From positions 3,533,001 through 3,597,000 of the forward strand of contig JARFIW010000884.1 of assembly GCA_036346225.1 (NCBI GenBank): DNA of 64,000 bases, in the 5' to 3' direction. A program made the position numbers and the translations under genes. The stretch comes from Platerodrilus igneus. Taxonomy: Eukaryota; Arthropoda; Insecta; Coleoptera; Lycidae. Positions 11,837-24,118 of the stretch are shown here, piece after piece (the stretch's first letter is position 1; every line of letters starts with the position of its first letter). The notes under the pieces were generated by a model, which was given only the letters and a program-made list of their open reading frames with translations, made no database searches and had not been told where the DNA came from.

Positions 11837-13254
11837 ATGCAGAGAAAGGAGTGGTTAAGGAGTCAAGGAGTGGAAATTGGAAGTGACGATAGTGCATTGT
11901 GTGGGAAAAATTCGAAAATGGAAGAAGCAGGAGGCAGTAGAGATCAGTCGAGGACGGAATCAGGGATCAAGGAAATGAGTTAATGATGAGAATGTTAGAG
12001 GAAATGCGATTAGCTAGGAGGAATCCAATAGAAAATTAGAACAGCTAAGCGATGAATCGAATAGAGCGAGAGAGGACTCAAATCGAAAATTTGACCGAAT
12101 GAATGAGACATTAACAGGAGTTAGGGAAACCCTAAGTGAGAAAATAGACAAGACAAATAAAGAAGTTTCAGAATTTAAAAATAGTCTTACCGTAAAGATG
12201 GGGGAAGTTGAAAATAGGGTTGAAAAAAATGAGCGGGATATTACAGGTCTTCGACAGGATATGGGACATTTAAGGTCCGAAGTACGCATTTTTTGTGAAG
12301 AAGAGATTAATGTAAAAATGACTGAAGTAACGGACTCATGTAGGGATCAGTTAGGCAGGGTAGAACGCGAAGTTAGTAGTATCAAATACAACATGTCAAA
12401 TTTAACGGGGGATGGTCCCAGATTTTCTACAGGTGGAGTATCATTGGACCAACACATGAAGTTTTATGGCGATAACAGGGTAAATCCACAAATTTTTATT
12501 AATAGTGTAAGAAATCTAGTGGGAAATTTATTTGACGAACAGACTAAACTAAATACGGTAAAGGCTTTATTAAAGGACAATGCGGAGGGATGGTACAATT
12601 TAGTAGGACAGGACATAGACACGTATCAGGACTTTGAAAACAAATTTTTACAACATTACTGGAGTGATCACAAACAGGATCAGATTAGGGACGACTTGAT
12701 TACAGGAAAATTTAAGGGAGAGTTTGCAGGTTCTAGGGAGCAATATGCCATCCGCAAGTACAGTGTGGCCAAACAACTGAATCCACCATTGACGGACAGA
12801 CAGATAATCAAGTACCTATCACGACATTTTGAACTGGAAATTAGACAACACGTGGCCTTACAAAACATCACAGAACGGGAGACATTTTTAGAGTATTTAC
12901 AGAGATATGACGATGTATGTGTAGGACGGACAAGAGATACGAGAACGAAACGTTAACACAGTTAGGTTTGACAACAGGACACCGAATTATCCGAGACGGC
13001 CTGACTACAACAGAAATTTTCGACCGAATTGGGAACGACGAGGACAGGAATACAGAAGTAATAGTGCGACTAGGGGACCGACGCCAAGACCTAGTTACAC
13101 GCGACAGAACAGTTTACCGGAAGTAAACAGGACTGTGACCAGCACGCCGAATAGAGACAGGGACACGGATATTAACACGAGAAGGACGTACGCACAGGTT
13201 GTAGAAGGACAACCAGGACCAAGCACGGAAAACAGGATGAGACAGGATTTTTAG
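11837..13254 (+). pseudogene. gag: Element A gag (frame-broken)
   Basis: The capsid-like polyprotein begins at ATG 11837. An N-terminal SQGVEIGSDDS motif is shared with element C (QQGVEIGS). A stop at 11981 and a shift separate this from the main open frame at 12099-12956. That frame has a charged coiled-coil-like first 100 residues, then a retrotransposon gag domain with FYGDNRVNPQIF, AEGWYNLVG and KFLQHYW. After about 12910 the reading moves to another frame, giving an Arg/Asn-rich basic tail that ends GPSTENRMRQDF at 13254. No CCHC zinc knuckle is seen; the basic tail may replace it. At least two frame breaks make it non-functional as read. Confidence 0.85.
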
Positions 13255-14290
13255 AACGTGACAGACCACTAGATTTCTGTGTAAATGTATACGAACATCC
13301 ACGTGAATTTTTCAAAATTGAGGAGGAAGTAGAGCCAGAAACTGAGGAAAAATTATGTTTGCCAATTATTAATTTAGAAATTTTTGAGAATAATGTAGAA
13401 GTATTACTTGATACAGGGGCAGAGGCGAGTTTAATATCGGAGGAATTCGTCAGCAAAATTAGGGATAAGGTTTGTGATAGAATTATGCCTATAAAACGTA
13501 GCCATTTAGTAGCTCAAATAAAAAGAAGTTTGCTGTAGTAAATAGTGTTGTGGTGCTTAGGATAGATATAGGAGGTTTAAGCTGTGAACAGGAGTTTGTA
13601 ATTGTACCTGGACTGAAGTTTCAGAGCATTTTAGGTGTTGACTGTATGATGAAGTTAGGGGTTTTGATAGATATGGAAAGGAAGGTAATAAGAATTAAGG
13701 ATAGGGTAGTGCCATGGAAAGGCAGTTATGAAGTCACAGAGGATGACACGGGGTTTAGTATTAATGTAGTAGAGGTAGAGGATGATGAGGTTAAACAGAT
13801 CAACACAATAAGATGTCCAGAGGATAGGAGAGTAGAGGTTCAAGCTTTAGTACAAGAAAATGCAGAATTAGTGGGGGTAGAAGCAGCATATCGGGAGCAG
13901 GTGAAGGCAGAATTATTTTTGATGAGGTTAAGTGGCAAGTTTATTTTTAATAAAGTAGATTTAAGGGATTCATTCTGGCGGATTCCATTACACAAAAATT
14001 CTAGAAGGTACGTAGGGTTTTCCATAGAGGGAAAAATCGATAATTGTAAAGTAGTATCGTTTGGTTTGTCGGCAGAGAAGAAAATAAGAATAAATGAGAA
14101 ACAGACATGTGTAGGGACTGAAGAAGAAGCAGTATTTAAGAGTCAGGATAATAGGGATGATAAGTTTATTGTATGTGAGATAATAGGGATGATAAGTGTA
14201 GATATAGAAGGGGGAGAGATAGGGATGAAGAGTATTAGGATGGTGAGAAGAAAGACTTGGAGGGTCAAGAAGAGAGTTAGATTTAAATAG
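13255..14290 (+). pseudogene. pol: Element A protease and truncated reverse transcriptase
   Basis: An aspartic protease active site, LLDTGAEASLIS, lies at 13404-13440 (DTG at 13410). A stop near 13535 and a frame change lead into the open frame 13550-14290. It holds the protease C-terminal half (FVIVPGLKFQSILGVDCM), then AAYREQVKAEL joined directly to an RT piece (FNKVDLRDSFWRIPLHKNS ... GFSIEG). Against element C the segment before this RT piece has been deleted, and everything after SFGLS is lost: no YxDD box, no RNase H, no integrase. After that the frame runs into purine-rich spacer and is not RT-like. Confidence 0.85.
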
Positions 14291-14823
14291 GATAAGAATA
14301 GAGAATAGGTGTATATAGAAGAGTAGAAGTAAGTGGTTATAGAAAATAAAGCTAGATATAGGACACATATGGGAGATAATTAGGAATAGGTTTAGGATGA
14401 GAATAAAGATTAAATGTAGGAAGAAAATAAGATAGGTTAAGTATAGATATTTCATATAAGATTAGTGGAGAGTTAGGAATAGAGTAAGAGTAGGATAGGC
14501 ATATAGGATTAGGTAGGGGGAAGTAAAGTATAGTGAAGATTAGTTAAAAGTTAGGAATAGGATAGGTATATAGGATGTATATAGGATTAGATGGATAAGT
14601 AGGATGAAGTTAGGGATAATTTCAGTTTATAGAAGTAGGTGAGAGTTAGGAATAGGATAGGGATATAGGATAGGGTAGGTAAATAATTGTTTTGGATTGG
14701 AGACAAAGTAGGTAAGTTAGATAGATAAGGATAGAGAGAGATAGGCAAAATTTTGTAAAGATTTTTTGGCAGTCTAAATATTTGATATTTGCATTCAAAT
14801 AAGTGGGATTATTTGTATTCAAA
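14285..14823 (+). repeat. Purine-rich spacer of element A
   Basis: Degenerate AGGATAGG/ATAGGATTAG-type repeats. The plus strand is almost free of C from about 14160 to 14760. It lies where RNase H and integrase would be. A shorter, similar ATAGG-rich stretch occupies the same place in element C (61440-61620). The minus-strand open frame here is a by-product of the missing C residues. Confidence 0.7.
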
Positions 14824-14833
14824 TAGGGGGAAA
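14824..14833 (+). promoter_or_regulatory. Polypurine tract of element A
   Basis: AGGGGGAAAA lies immediately before the 3' LTR start, as expected for the plus-strand primer. Confidence 0.85.
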
Positions 14834-17140
14834 ATACTCATATTTAGACCAGGGTAGAAAATTAAATAATCAAATCAAATAATTTTAATTACCGTGTATA
14901 AGGAATTTCATTAAATAATACGCTTTATTAAAACCTTGAAGCATAAATAAACTCGGTCGTTTCAGTAAAAATAAGAAATTTAAATTATCTATAAGACGCT
15001 TTACATCAAAAGAAGCAGTATTGAAAAGCGCAGTGGATAATTTAATTATTCCTAAACAAATGGAAATTACGTGCAAAATTTATATTAATGAACTCTATTT
15101 TAAATAACTGGTATTAAACAAAACGTACGGATAATAATTTGTATTCGCTAAAAATGAAAGGATGGAAATCAATTTTAATTGGAGTTAATTGAACCATTAT
15201 TAATAATAAGCATAAAACTTGTAAAACCCAATAATAGTCAAATCGTAGGAAGGTTATTTAAAATGTTACGTTTGAACACCCTGCGTGTTTTAAAAGGCAA
15301 TTTCAAGTTAATTTGTTTGGATAAACATGTTGATTCTAAGGATATTGGAAACGATCAGATGCTTTAGCAGGAAATACAGAACACCTGCGTATTTTTAAAA
15401 AGCTCATTCTGCGTAAATTTGGCAAATAATTAATGTTTCAAAGAATCTTGGAGAAACCGGGGCTTAATATTCACGAGAATGTGCGATACGGGGTTATTAA
15501 ACCAAGATAACAGTCCGCGTGGACTAAAATATAATCGATAATGAAGAGTGTCAAGTAGCACCAATACGAACAGGTTAGAGAAGGAAAGAGAAAATGCGTC
15601 AAGCAAAGACACATATTGTAAAGGGCGGGATTTAAGCAACGTCAAGGGGCTGCGATTGGTTAAAAATAGGATGCATATATCAGAGGTAGAACAACAATTT
15701 CTGTATAAAAGTAATTAGTTTTTCTCGGACAACTTTGCGGGCCGTGTTGAAATTTTCTGAGATCTCAATGGGTGAGGACTAAATTCATAAAATCGACGTG
15801 CAGGCTACAGACTGGGAACGTAGAATGAGGAATTCGTTGGAATTACCCGTTTTAGGGAACAAAGCGACGTGGCGGCTATTCGCTATATATACAGGCGGGA
15901 ATATGTGTTTCTCTCTCTTAGACTCTTAGACTTTCGACGATTCGATGCGTTAAAAGCTCGTGCATCCGCGACTTCATATTAAACAGTGCATTTTAGTTTG
16001 ATTAAATAATTTAAAGTGTGCTAGTATATTTTAGTGACTCAAAATAGTTGGTTATTTTACGTGCTAACATGAATGTACTTCAGTGCACTTAGATACAAGG
16101 TAATAAAAGTTTATTATCACGGTACCAATTAGTAAAATTTACAACGACAAATGTATACCCAAAAGTAGGCAGTTTTGGCGTATATTGGTAATATTGGTAA
16201 AAGGAAGTATGAATTTCTTTGCTATTTTTCGGGGGTGTTAATGACTAAATGGTTCGTAAATGTGTCTGCATCCACTGAACCAGAGGCAGATATACACAGA
16301 TGAGTTCCGGAAAAGCCTAGAAACAACTTTAAATTAATGGTGATGGAGAACATTTTTAAAGCGTTGACAACTTGAAGCTGTAAATAGAATCCGGTTGGAA
16401 TGGTGTGATTTACAAAAGGGACGATTACACTGAAGCTACGAGGACAATAACCTTCAGGTAAATTGTACTATTTTGTTTGACATTTTTGTGTGTATTGAAT
16501 GACTTTATAATTGATTTACTTTAAATGGACATTAGTGGAATTTTTCTAACCATAAAATTTAATTTTAAGATGAAATTTGCTTGTTTAAGTAAAAGGGTAT
16601 TTTGTTTTGATGTTCGGGAATAGGATGAAACTTTGGGTAGGTCTTTGAGCTCAATTAGACAAACCTGGTTAATTAACGTAAAGGGTGGTAGATGCTCCTT
16701 TATACTCAGACTCCGGTCTGCTTATATTGTTATATTAATTAGTAGGCATCCAACAAGGACTTTAATTTTGGATGCACAGTAAAATGATAATAAAATTAAT
16801 CCGGAAATTCTTTTTAAAACTGAATTTTATGTTCAAATTTAATTTGAAAATTTAATGTATTCTGAATATTGATGTAAATAGAGTTAACGTTGATGTTTGT
16901 GGTAGGAATGTGTTGTTTAAGTTTTATGATTGAGAATGGAAGTTATCTAGAAGAGCAGCCGAGGCGATTAACAGAAGGAATCAACGGACCAGGTGATTTA
17001 AAAGGTTTCACAGCATTCTTGACGCCCAAACTGTGGGGCTCGAATGTTTTTTTTTTAAAGGGCCAGTACCTAGAGATGAGAGGAATCACAGCATTCTTGG
17101 CGCCCAATTCGTGAGGCTCGATTTCATACAGGGAAACACA

Positions 17141-17143
<3 letters not shown>
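14834..17143 (+). repeat. Element A 3' LTR
   Basis: About 2310 bp, near-identical to 9381-11694. Visible differences are a T/G change near 10892/16345 and several 1-nt homopolymer indels. It contains two relic PBS cassettes (TGACGCCC at 17020, TGGCGCCC at 17098) and ends GGAAACACAGCA directly against (TA)n. Confidence 0.9.

Positions 17144-17176
<33 letters not shown>
17144..17176. repeat. (TA)n between elements A and D
   Basis: TA run immediately after the A 3' LTR end and immediately before the TGATATGATAAG start of the first D LTR. It is shared as a boundary by two independent elements. Confidence 0.95.
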
Positions 17177-17178
<2 letters not shown>

Positions 17179-18147
17179 ATATGATAAGAAAACCATTAGA
17201 GGTCAATAAAGCATCCCAAAGCAAGAGAAAATCAAAAGTTTCTAATACTTAACTTTCTGTAAAAAAAGCACCCTGCATAATATTTTAGTAATACCATAGG
17301 CTTAATATAATCCATTTTAGAACATTAGTGAAACCCTTAAAAATACAAAATCAGTGCTTGTTAATGAGTCCATTTTAAAAAAAACACATTTTAAATAAGT
17401 ACGTAGCATTTGAAATGGATTAACGCATTGCACTTAATCCATTTAAAACGCTTTTTGGTTGAAGAACCCGTAATATCAATTCTAATATAACCATGCGTCG
17501 CCATTTGCAAAACTGTCTGTATTCTCTTTTGTAACGAATTTTTGAAATATCCGGAAACAAATTGAATCTTACAGTGACGGTTGCCGCTATTATATACCAA
17601 ATTATATATCAAAATTACCGTGATGTAGACCAGAGAATAAACTTATATGACTTTTTGACAAAAAGAAATGACAAACAAAACAGTTGATTTTGTTGTCCAT
17701 ATCATTGTCAATGATACCATAAAGGTTTAAATGCAACTTAATTATTAACGATTCAAATTATTTCGGACCCAGCATGCGACTCGGTTGGCGCTTTGTCGGC
17801 TGGCAACGTCCCCAATTACTATAACTCGCATAATGATCTCTTTACATTAATGGCTATAAGATGTACTCTTCAATTATATTTTTAAATGCTGGTGTGCAAG
17901 TAATCCTTTTGAATGTGTGTTGAAGAAAGATGTTTGTCGATGTAGTGGTTATTATAACTTGAATGATTGTTTAAAAATATTTAATGTTATTATAAGGGTG
18001 GTGTTGAAACTTTGTTATTTCATTCCATCGGAGTTAGTATGATAATACGGGCAACTTTAAGCAATAATTCACATCAGATCAATTTTGTTTGCATATTACC
18101 TTGTATTAAAACTCTATACATTTTCTATAGATACACAATTTACGGCA
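17177..18147 (+). repeat. D array, first LTR (internally shortened)
   Basis: Aligns with the start of the LTRs at 19062 and 33334 (AAATCAAAAGTTTCTAATAC block and onward), and near its end with 28780-28990 (AAAGATGTTTGT block, ATACGGGCA block). The middle ~800 bp found in the other copies is missing. It ends TACGGCA, like the CACGGCA and CACAGCA ends of E and A. Confidence 0.7.
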
Positions 18148-18154
18148 CTTTCAT

Positions 18155-18174
18155 TGGCGTCCCAACGTAGGGGC
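18155..18174 (+). promoter_or_regulatory. Primer-binding site of D
   Basis: TGGCGTCCCAACGTAGGGGC lies 7 bp after the LTR end. It is a lysine-tRNA-type PBS, one base from the TGGCGCCC start. Confidence 0.75.
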
Positions 18175-18263
18175 TCGATGAAGCCGTTTGAAAATCAAAG
18201 TTTTTTGTGTCGTAGGATTTTATGGAAGTTTTCTCTGAGTAGTATACTCGATTGATTTCCAGT

Positions 18264-18660
18264 ATGACAGATAGCTTGAAAGAATTTCGTGAGGGTTTGA
18301 GCGCTAAAGATGCAGAAATTGGTTTTCAGAAAAACGTTTATTTGAAAGATCAGAAAAAAAAGAATCTGGAGGTCAAGAAAGAACAGAAAGTAAGAATGAC
18401 TCGGGAGTCAAAGGTGATGGCCTTTTTAAGTACTTATTTTGTAAATCGAGTAATTCTAATAAAAAGAAGGGAGTTAATAAGAAATTAAGAGTTAAATATG
18501 AAAGGTATATCAGCGCAATGATAGTATTTTAGCGAGATTTGATAATAAAAATTCCTTTTTCGAGAGAAGGTATGAAGAATTTTCGGTAGATGGGTGTATT
18601 TATCGAGTGAAAGAAGTCTAGTGATATGGAGTTTCTGGGAACACTTCATAAAATTTTTGT
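18264..18660 (+). pseudogene. D internal region 1: gag N-terminus joined to RT scraps
   Basis: The ATG at 18264 opens a gag N-terminal frame (MTDSLKEFREGLSAKDAEIG) related to the QGVEIGS start of A and C. It runs into Lys/Glu-rich sequence and stops at 18488. Then RT fragments appear: an ILARF block near 18523 and an EFSVDGCIYRVKEV block near 18576, equivalent to SILARIG and GFSVEGRIYQF of element C. Nearly all of gag, protease and pol is deleted. From 18661 to 19061 there is only non-coding 3' spacer ending in a PPT-like TTTGGATAAAA before the middle LTR. Confidence 0.65.
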
Positions 18661-20263
18661 GCGACATTTTATTGAGATAACTACATTTTATGAAAGTTTT
18701 ATACTATATTCTGTGTAACTTATGTATAAGGGAATTTTTTTTTAGACGCAGCTTGACCAGGTGGGGTGTAAGTATAAGAAAACATGAAATAAAGTGTATC
18801 AGTAAGAGAAGTTAGATGATAAAAGAATGGAATTAGGGAAAGTTAATTTTAATTTGAGAGTTTAAGGAATAATTGAGTTATTGGAAAGTAAAGCAACTAT
18901 GAGAAAGGTATTATGCGTGTGTATTATAAGTCTAATGTAAATAGTTGTATTTAGTACATGGTTAGGAAATGAAAGTAGAAAATTTATCAATGCAAAGGCA
19001 AAAGCTCAACGTAAACTCAGCGGGATAGATTTCAAATTTTATATTTTAATTTGGATAAAAATGATGTGATTAGGTCATAAGAGGTTTATGAGCACGGCAT
19101 TCTGTAAATAAAACAAACTAATACCAGTGAAAATCAAACGTTTCTAATACTTAGTTTTCTGTAAAGAAATACCCTTTATAATTTTTTAGTTATACGATAG
19201 GCTTGTATAATTTATTTTAGCACATAAGTGAAACCCTTGAAAATACTATATCATTCCTTGATAATATATCCAATTTAAAAAACACGTTCTAAATAAGTAC
19301 GTAGTATTTGGAACGAAATTTAAAACGCGTTGAACTAAACCCATGTAAAACACGTTTTAGTTTGTCCAGCCCGTAATACAAGTTCCAATATACGTCCTCC
19401 TACAGGAGTATTAAATACCCTTTTTAAAAACGGGTTGCCGATATTCCTGAAAACATTATTAAAAACCCTTTCAAAAGAGTTCTTTCTTGTAAAAGCATTG
19501 AACGCGAAACGTACATTTAAACCATTCTACTTCAACTTTTCTAGATCTTTCGAGATGTATTCATTTGTTTATGAGAATCTATAAATCACAAATGACATTG
19601 TACAATTAGAATGAACAGCCTGATTAGGGAGCGCGTGATAAGACGTAATGGTCAATAAATTATGATAAAGCGATAACGAATGGGTATTTTACATTCATCC
19701 TTGTAAACCCCAGAAATCATACAAGATAGTAAAATTTGTATGACCTCATAAATTAGTTAATTTAGATAACGTAAAGTAGAAACTCACAACAATTTGTATA
19801 AACTGCATCAAATCAACTGGAGAATTGTAGAAGAATTCAGAACTTAATTTTTTGTATACAAGTCGATAAATAATTAAGAAATTCAATCATGATCGGCCAT
19901 TCACGAATAGTCGTTCTGTTTATAAAATACTTGCTGACCATACGTTTTGTAGGTAAATCACGAACTGCAATAAAAGTAAAATTGCGTGCAAGGTCACGTG
20001 GGTATTTTATACCCGTCAAAACTACGAGTTCTTAAATTTAATGAAACATAACACTCGACTTATAAAACCAAATATTTTTGTGACGTTATTAAACGTAAAT
20101 GGAAAACAGAATGAAGTTTATTAATGAAGTTAACTTCCATACAATAAAGGCAGGCAAAAATTGCCCATAAAAAAAGAGTGAATTTTCTGATGCAGTTTAG
20201 TTTGAAGAATTTATTTTGAAAACGCGCGTATATCTATGCTTAAATCTTTTGAAGGACATTTGT

Positions 20264-21615
20264 GCACTATAATGTATTTAAGTAGGTGTTACGTTAAATT
20301 CTAATAAAAATCAGCCAAACTATATTCGTTCCTAGTATATAAAGTCCGTTTCAATCAAAACCGCGTTCTAAAAATTTTCACCTATTTAATAATAATACGA
20401 AAAATGATTTCGTTTCAAATTTAGTTGTTCATCTAGATAAATTCCGTTTAATTAAAATCCTATTCAAATATTTTGCTAATTGGCAATAATATTGCAATAA
20501 AATATTCTATTTGCGTTTGGGTGATTAAAGGCTACGCTTTGTTAGGGCAAGGTCGCCTGTTATTTGTGGTTATTCTCTGTATTACGTCGATAGACGAAGC
20601 TCTGTGCTATACAACGCAAGGTTGGATAGCAACGCTCCGAACAACCTGTTCAGAGATACACGAGATATAGAGCGAACTGGTGTATTTGAAAGGCGTTCTG
20701 TTGTGGACGATAATGCTGTCTTAAGAATTATTTCTGGTTGTTATCGCAAGTTTATTTGATATGGTTTGGTTATTCTAAGGTTGCACACGGAATGTGAGAT
20801 TTCCCGGCGGCTAGAAGTGTCGGATTTTCTTTGGTCCTACTGCTGCTATGTACTGCGGTGGGTGTACTGCTAAGTGCTACACTATGTACGTGATGTATGG
20901 GCCCTGTGGAAATGCCGCCCCTGTTCGTTAGAAGATAAGTGGATCCCTAAGGTCGTATACACATTTCCTTTACTACCTGCTTTTGTCTCGTTTCAACAAC
21001 TATGTGACTAAAATTATTTCCGTGTTAAAATTGTGGTAAACCCCAGTTTTACCACAACCAAATTTAAATACACATTTTTGGAATTTGATAAACTACTTCG
21101 CTTTCTCCGCTTTGTCTGCGGATTAAATTATTATTTAGACCAACTATAGGGTGTAACGGTTCTTGAAATACCAAATTTTAGTAATAAGAAATGTAAACTA
21201 CCGTGTTCTGATATTTTATGTGTTAGATTTTTTTATGCTTATGATAATGATTTAGAGCTGTTGTTTTTAGCGGGGAAACTCTCTTTTTGCTTTGGTTGGC
21301 TAATTAATTTAGGGGGTAGGGCCCTAAAAACGACAGCTCGCCATGTAAACCTTTGGCTTTGTTTGTACTGTTCGGAGTACTAATGTACTCCTGTATATAC
21401 GTTTTGTATTTTGCTTTGATGTTAATTATAAGGTTTTCTGGATGTCGGTGGTTAATTTATTGAATGAGTGCGAGTGTGTTTGGTTTATTTTTATTTCAGG
21501 TCTTCCGTTCTTTTGTTTGGGTATTTCTAAAACCCCGCCCACTCACTGGCTGAGCCGGGACAGTCTTTCTTCTTTTTTAGGTTTCTTTTAGGCTACGGCT
21601 ATGCACGTAGCGTAA
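20264..21615 (+). repeat. Element B 5' LTR (left 935 bp unpaired)
   Basis: 21199-21615 matches 25511-25927: an ACCGTGTT...GATATTTTATGT start, a GGGGGTAGGGCCCTAAAAAC block, a CCCCGCCCACTCACTGGCTG block and a GGCTACGGCTATGC end. 20264-21198 has no partner at the 3' end. Assigning it to the LTR is inferred from the insertion boundary. Confidence 0.6.
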
Positions 21616-21619
21616 TTTC

Positions 21620-21640
21620 TGGCGCCCAACGTGGTGCTGC
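21620..21640 (+). promoter_or_regulatory. Primer-binding site of element B
   Basis: TGGCGCCCAACGTGGTGCTG starts 4-5 bp after the 5' LTR end. It is a lysine-tRNA-type PBS. A second TGGCGCCCAA occurs at 22030-22039 in the leader. Confidence 0.85.
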
Positions 21641-22195
21641 GATTTTCTTGATTGCTTTAAATTTAGCTTTGACTTTGTTTAGGTTTAAATTTTGTACTCC
21701 GATTCTGTTTCGTGTAACGTTACTCCGATTTTCTTGGTTAATTTAAATTTGGCTTCAACCTTGTTGAGGGTAAATTCTGACCCCGATTTTATGTTGCTTA
21801 ATCTCTGGCCCGATTTATTTTTTTACTGCCTGAGGCTACTTCTTTGTTTCTCCCTTTACGTCCGTACTAATGTTTAGTTTTCTTTGTTGTCGGGTGTGGG
21901 TTCGATCAGTTTGGATTTGAGTTTGGTTTTCGTTCTTGATCGCTCAAGATCATTCGTTATTTTTTTTTGTGTTTGGTTCAGATTATCGGTATTGTGTGTT
22001 CGAAGATAATCCTAGTCCGCTGAATACGCTGGCGCCCAATTTCTTTTGTTTTCGCGTACCTTGCTGTACATTTCGTTCTCCCCGTCGTTCCTAGAGTTGG
22101 TTTTCCTCCTATTTCTACTCTACCGCGCGTCCTTTCGACGTTGTGAATTCTAAACTGTACTATAGGTCACCGAATCGTCCTGTTGTTGGTAGGAC

Positions 22196-23640
22196 GTGGG
22201 GGTTGAATTATTTTTGTTGGTTGTTTCCTTCTTTTCGTGGTATACCATAGCATATTGGCGCATTCATGTAAATCGGTTGCGGAAAACCAAGTTACAACAT
22301 GAATTGGCATCCCGAGGATTTGATCCAGAGGATAATGTTGATGAATTACGCCGGTCCGTACAAAGTGCGTACCGTATGGAACGGGAACCGGGATTTCGTC
22401 CTGTTTCCGTCGGAACTGACTCCGATTCCGAACTTGTAGCAGTTACGGCTGCTGTTCAAGAGCTCAAACAAGCTCTAGTAATATTTTGTGGGGATAAATC
22501 CTCCCCTGCGTTTAAACGCATTTGCTCCCTATGGGTGTATACCAATGTCTCCAACGCCGGAGCAGCGTCAATCCATAATCAGCTACTGCTGACCTTAGCT
22601 AACCTCCGCGGTTCTTACGATACGAAGATAAAGAAGTTTCGTCATACCGTTACGTTATCCGAAACTCCGATAGCCGCTTCAAGCCCGACACCCACCACTA
22701 GTGTCGAACCCAATGAACCTCCGTTGCTTACTTCCGACTCGGACTCGGAACCTGAACAGGAATTTGCCTCGGCTACCCTACCTAGATTAGCCGCTATTCC
22801 TTGGTCCGCTTTCCACCAAAACCATCCGGTGTCAAAATGGAACCTGAAATTTTCAGGCGTCCCAAACACCCTTACGGTGCATAATTTCTTAGAACGGGTG
22901 AAAGAACTTCGACCAGCGCGAAGTATGTCCGAACTGCAGTTATTCGAATCTGCAGCGGAGTTATTTGACGCTAAAGCCTTACTTTGGTATCGCGGTAACC
23001 GGCATAGGTTCTCCGATTGGAAATCGCTGTCCGATTTACTGATCCAATATTTCAAACCCCCAGATTATAAGCGGCGATTGTTTCAAGATATTTTAACCCG
23101 ATCCCAAGACTCCACGGAAGGAATTGTCGTACCTAGCGTGTATGGCTGCCATGTTCCGTCCTCGTGAAAATATACCGAATGATGTGCAATTAGATGTTGT
23201 TTCCCGAAATTTGTCACCCTTCTATCTAACCCGGTTGCCTCCGGTTCGATCTCTACAAGAGTTGGAAACCTAGTGCTTACAGCTAAAACGTCGAAAGTTT
23301 CGCGTAGAGAACTAGCCAAGATAAAAACTCCTACGTAGAGCCAGATTTTGCCTTCGCCCCCGTTTCGCTGCCTACGGATACACTCCGTCCTCCTGCTCTA
23401 CCTGTCAAGGCTCGTCCGACCCCTCCGATTCGACAAAATGTTTTTGTTGCCGTATCAGCTGTTCCTGTTCCTACGGCTAATCCCGTTCGTGCGGTTACCT
23501 GTTTTAATTGTGACCAAACTGGACATATTTGTACTCGTTGTCCCAGTCCGCAAGTCCGACATTGTTATAGTTGTGGCATGAAGGGAGTTACCCGACCTAA
23601 CTGCTCAACATTTATGGCGTCGGTAAACCGGCGTTAGGGT
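22196..23640 (+). pseudogene. gag: Element B gag
   Basis: The open frame 22196-23167 has a SAP-like LQHELASRGFDPEDNVDELR stretch and an acidic, Ser/Pro-rich middle. A retrotransposon gag domain follows: SKWNLKFSG, VHNFLERVKELR, ALLWYRGNRHR and PPDYKRRL. Near 23120-23130 the frame is lost. In another frame, at about 23503-23545, a CCHC knuckle reads CFNCDQTGHICTRC, followed by a second, degenerate one (CYSCGMKGVTRPNC, His replaced by Val). The true start may lie slightly downstream of the first ATG. Frame breaks make it non-functional as read. Confidence 0.85.
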
Positions 23641-23642
23641 TC

Positions 23643-24118
23643 TTGGGCCAAGGCGAAGACCCTATCCTTTCTCTGTCTTCGGATATCCCTTTTTCTGGTC
23701 TCGAAGACCATTCTCGATCCATCTTAAACTACTTGTGCAATAGTGTCCGGAGCGACCGGCGCCCATACTTATCTGTTCAAATTTTTGGAATTCCCTTTAC
23801 TGGGTTGTTTGACTCAGGAGCCACTATTACGATCCTTGGTGGTCCTGGTTGGCACCGATTACGTTCCTTGAATCTTCCTCTTCATCCGTATTCTTCGTCC
23901 TTCTTCAGCCTGGCCGACAACTCGAAATGTCACATTCTAGGTTTTGTCTTCCTTCCCATCACTCTCTCGGAATCCGTTACTACTCTTGATATACTAGTTA
24001 TTCCCGACGTCTTTCACCCACTCATACTCGGCATAGATTTCTGGCAGTCTGTGCAGTGTGTACCCAGTTTTCTGGAGTTATTGGACTTTTGCCCCTCCTT
24101 TGGCTCAATAACCTCCAA
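23643..24118 (+). pseudogene. pro: Element B aspartic protease
   Basis: The frame includes GIPFTGLFDSGATITILGG, with the catalytic Asp at residue 57 of the frame (DSGA), and the second conserved motif HPLILGIDFW about 75 residues later. Size and order fit a retropepsin. The frame is open through the domain but is separated from gag by a stop, and it runs straight into the deletion that removes RT. Confidence 0.85.

Larger units (their letters stand above)
9381..17143 (+). mobile_element. Gypsy-like LTR element A, non-autonomous
   Basis: Two near-identical 2.3-kb direct repeats enclose a primer-binding site, gag, a protease, a fragment of reverse transcriptase, a purine-rich spacer and a polypurine tract. 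That is the standard LTR-retrotransposon order. (TA)n runs abut both outer LTR ends. There is no RNase H and no integrase, and the RT is broken. LTR-LTR differences are very few and mostly homopolymer length changes, so insertion was recent. Related families in the window are C (56571-63573), D (17177-35042) and the solo LTR E (45418-47524). Confidence 0.9.

Noticed and set aside
13988..14455. 155-codon minus-strand ORF over the end of element A
   Set aside because: It is open only because the plus strand is C-poor and purine-rich; the hydrophobic Leu/Ile/Tyr-rich product is an artefact.
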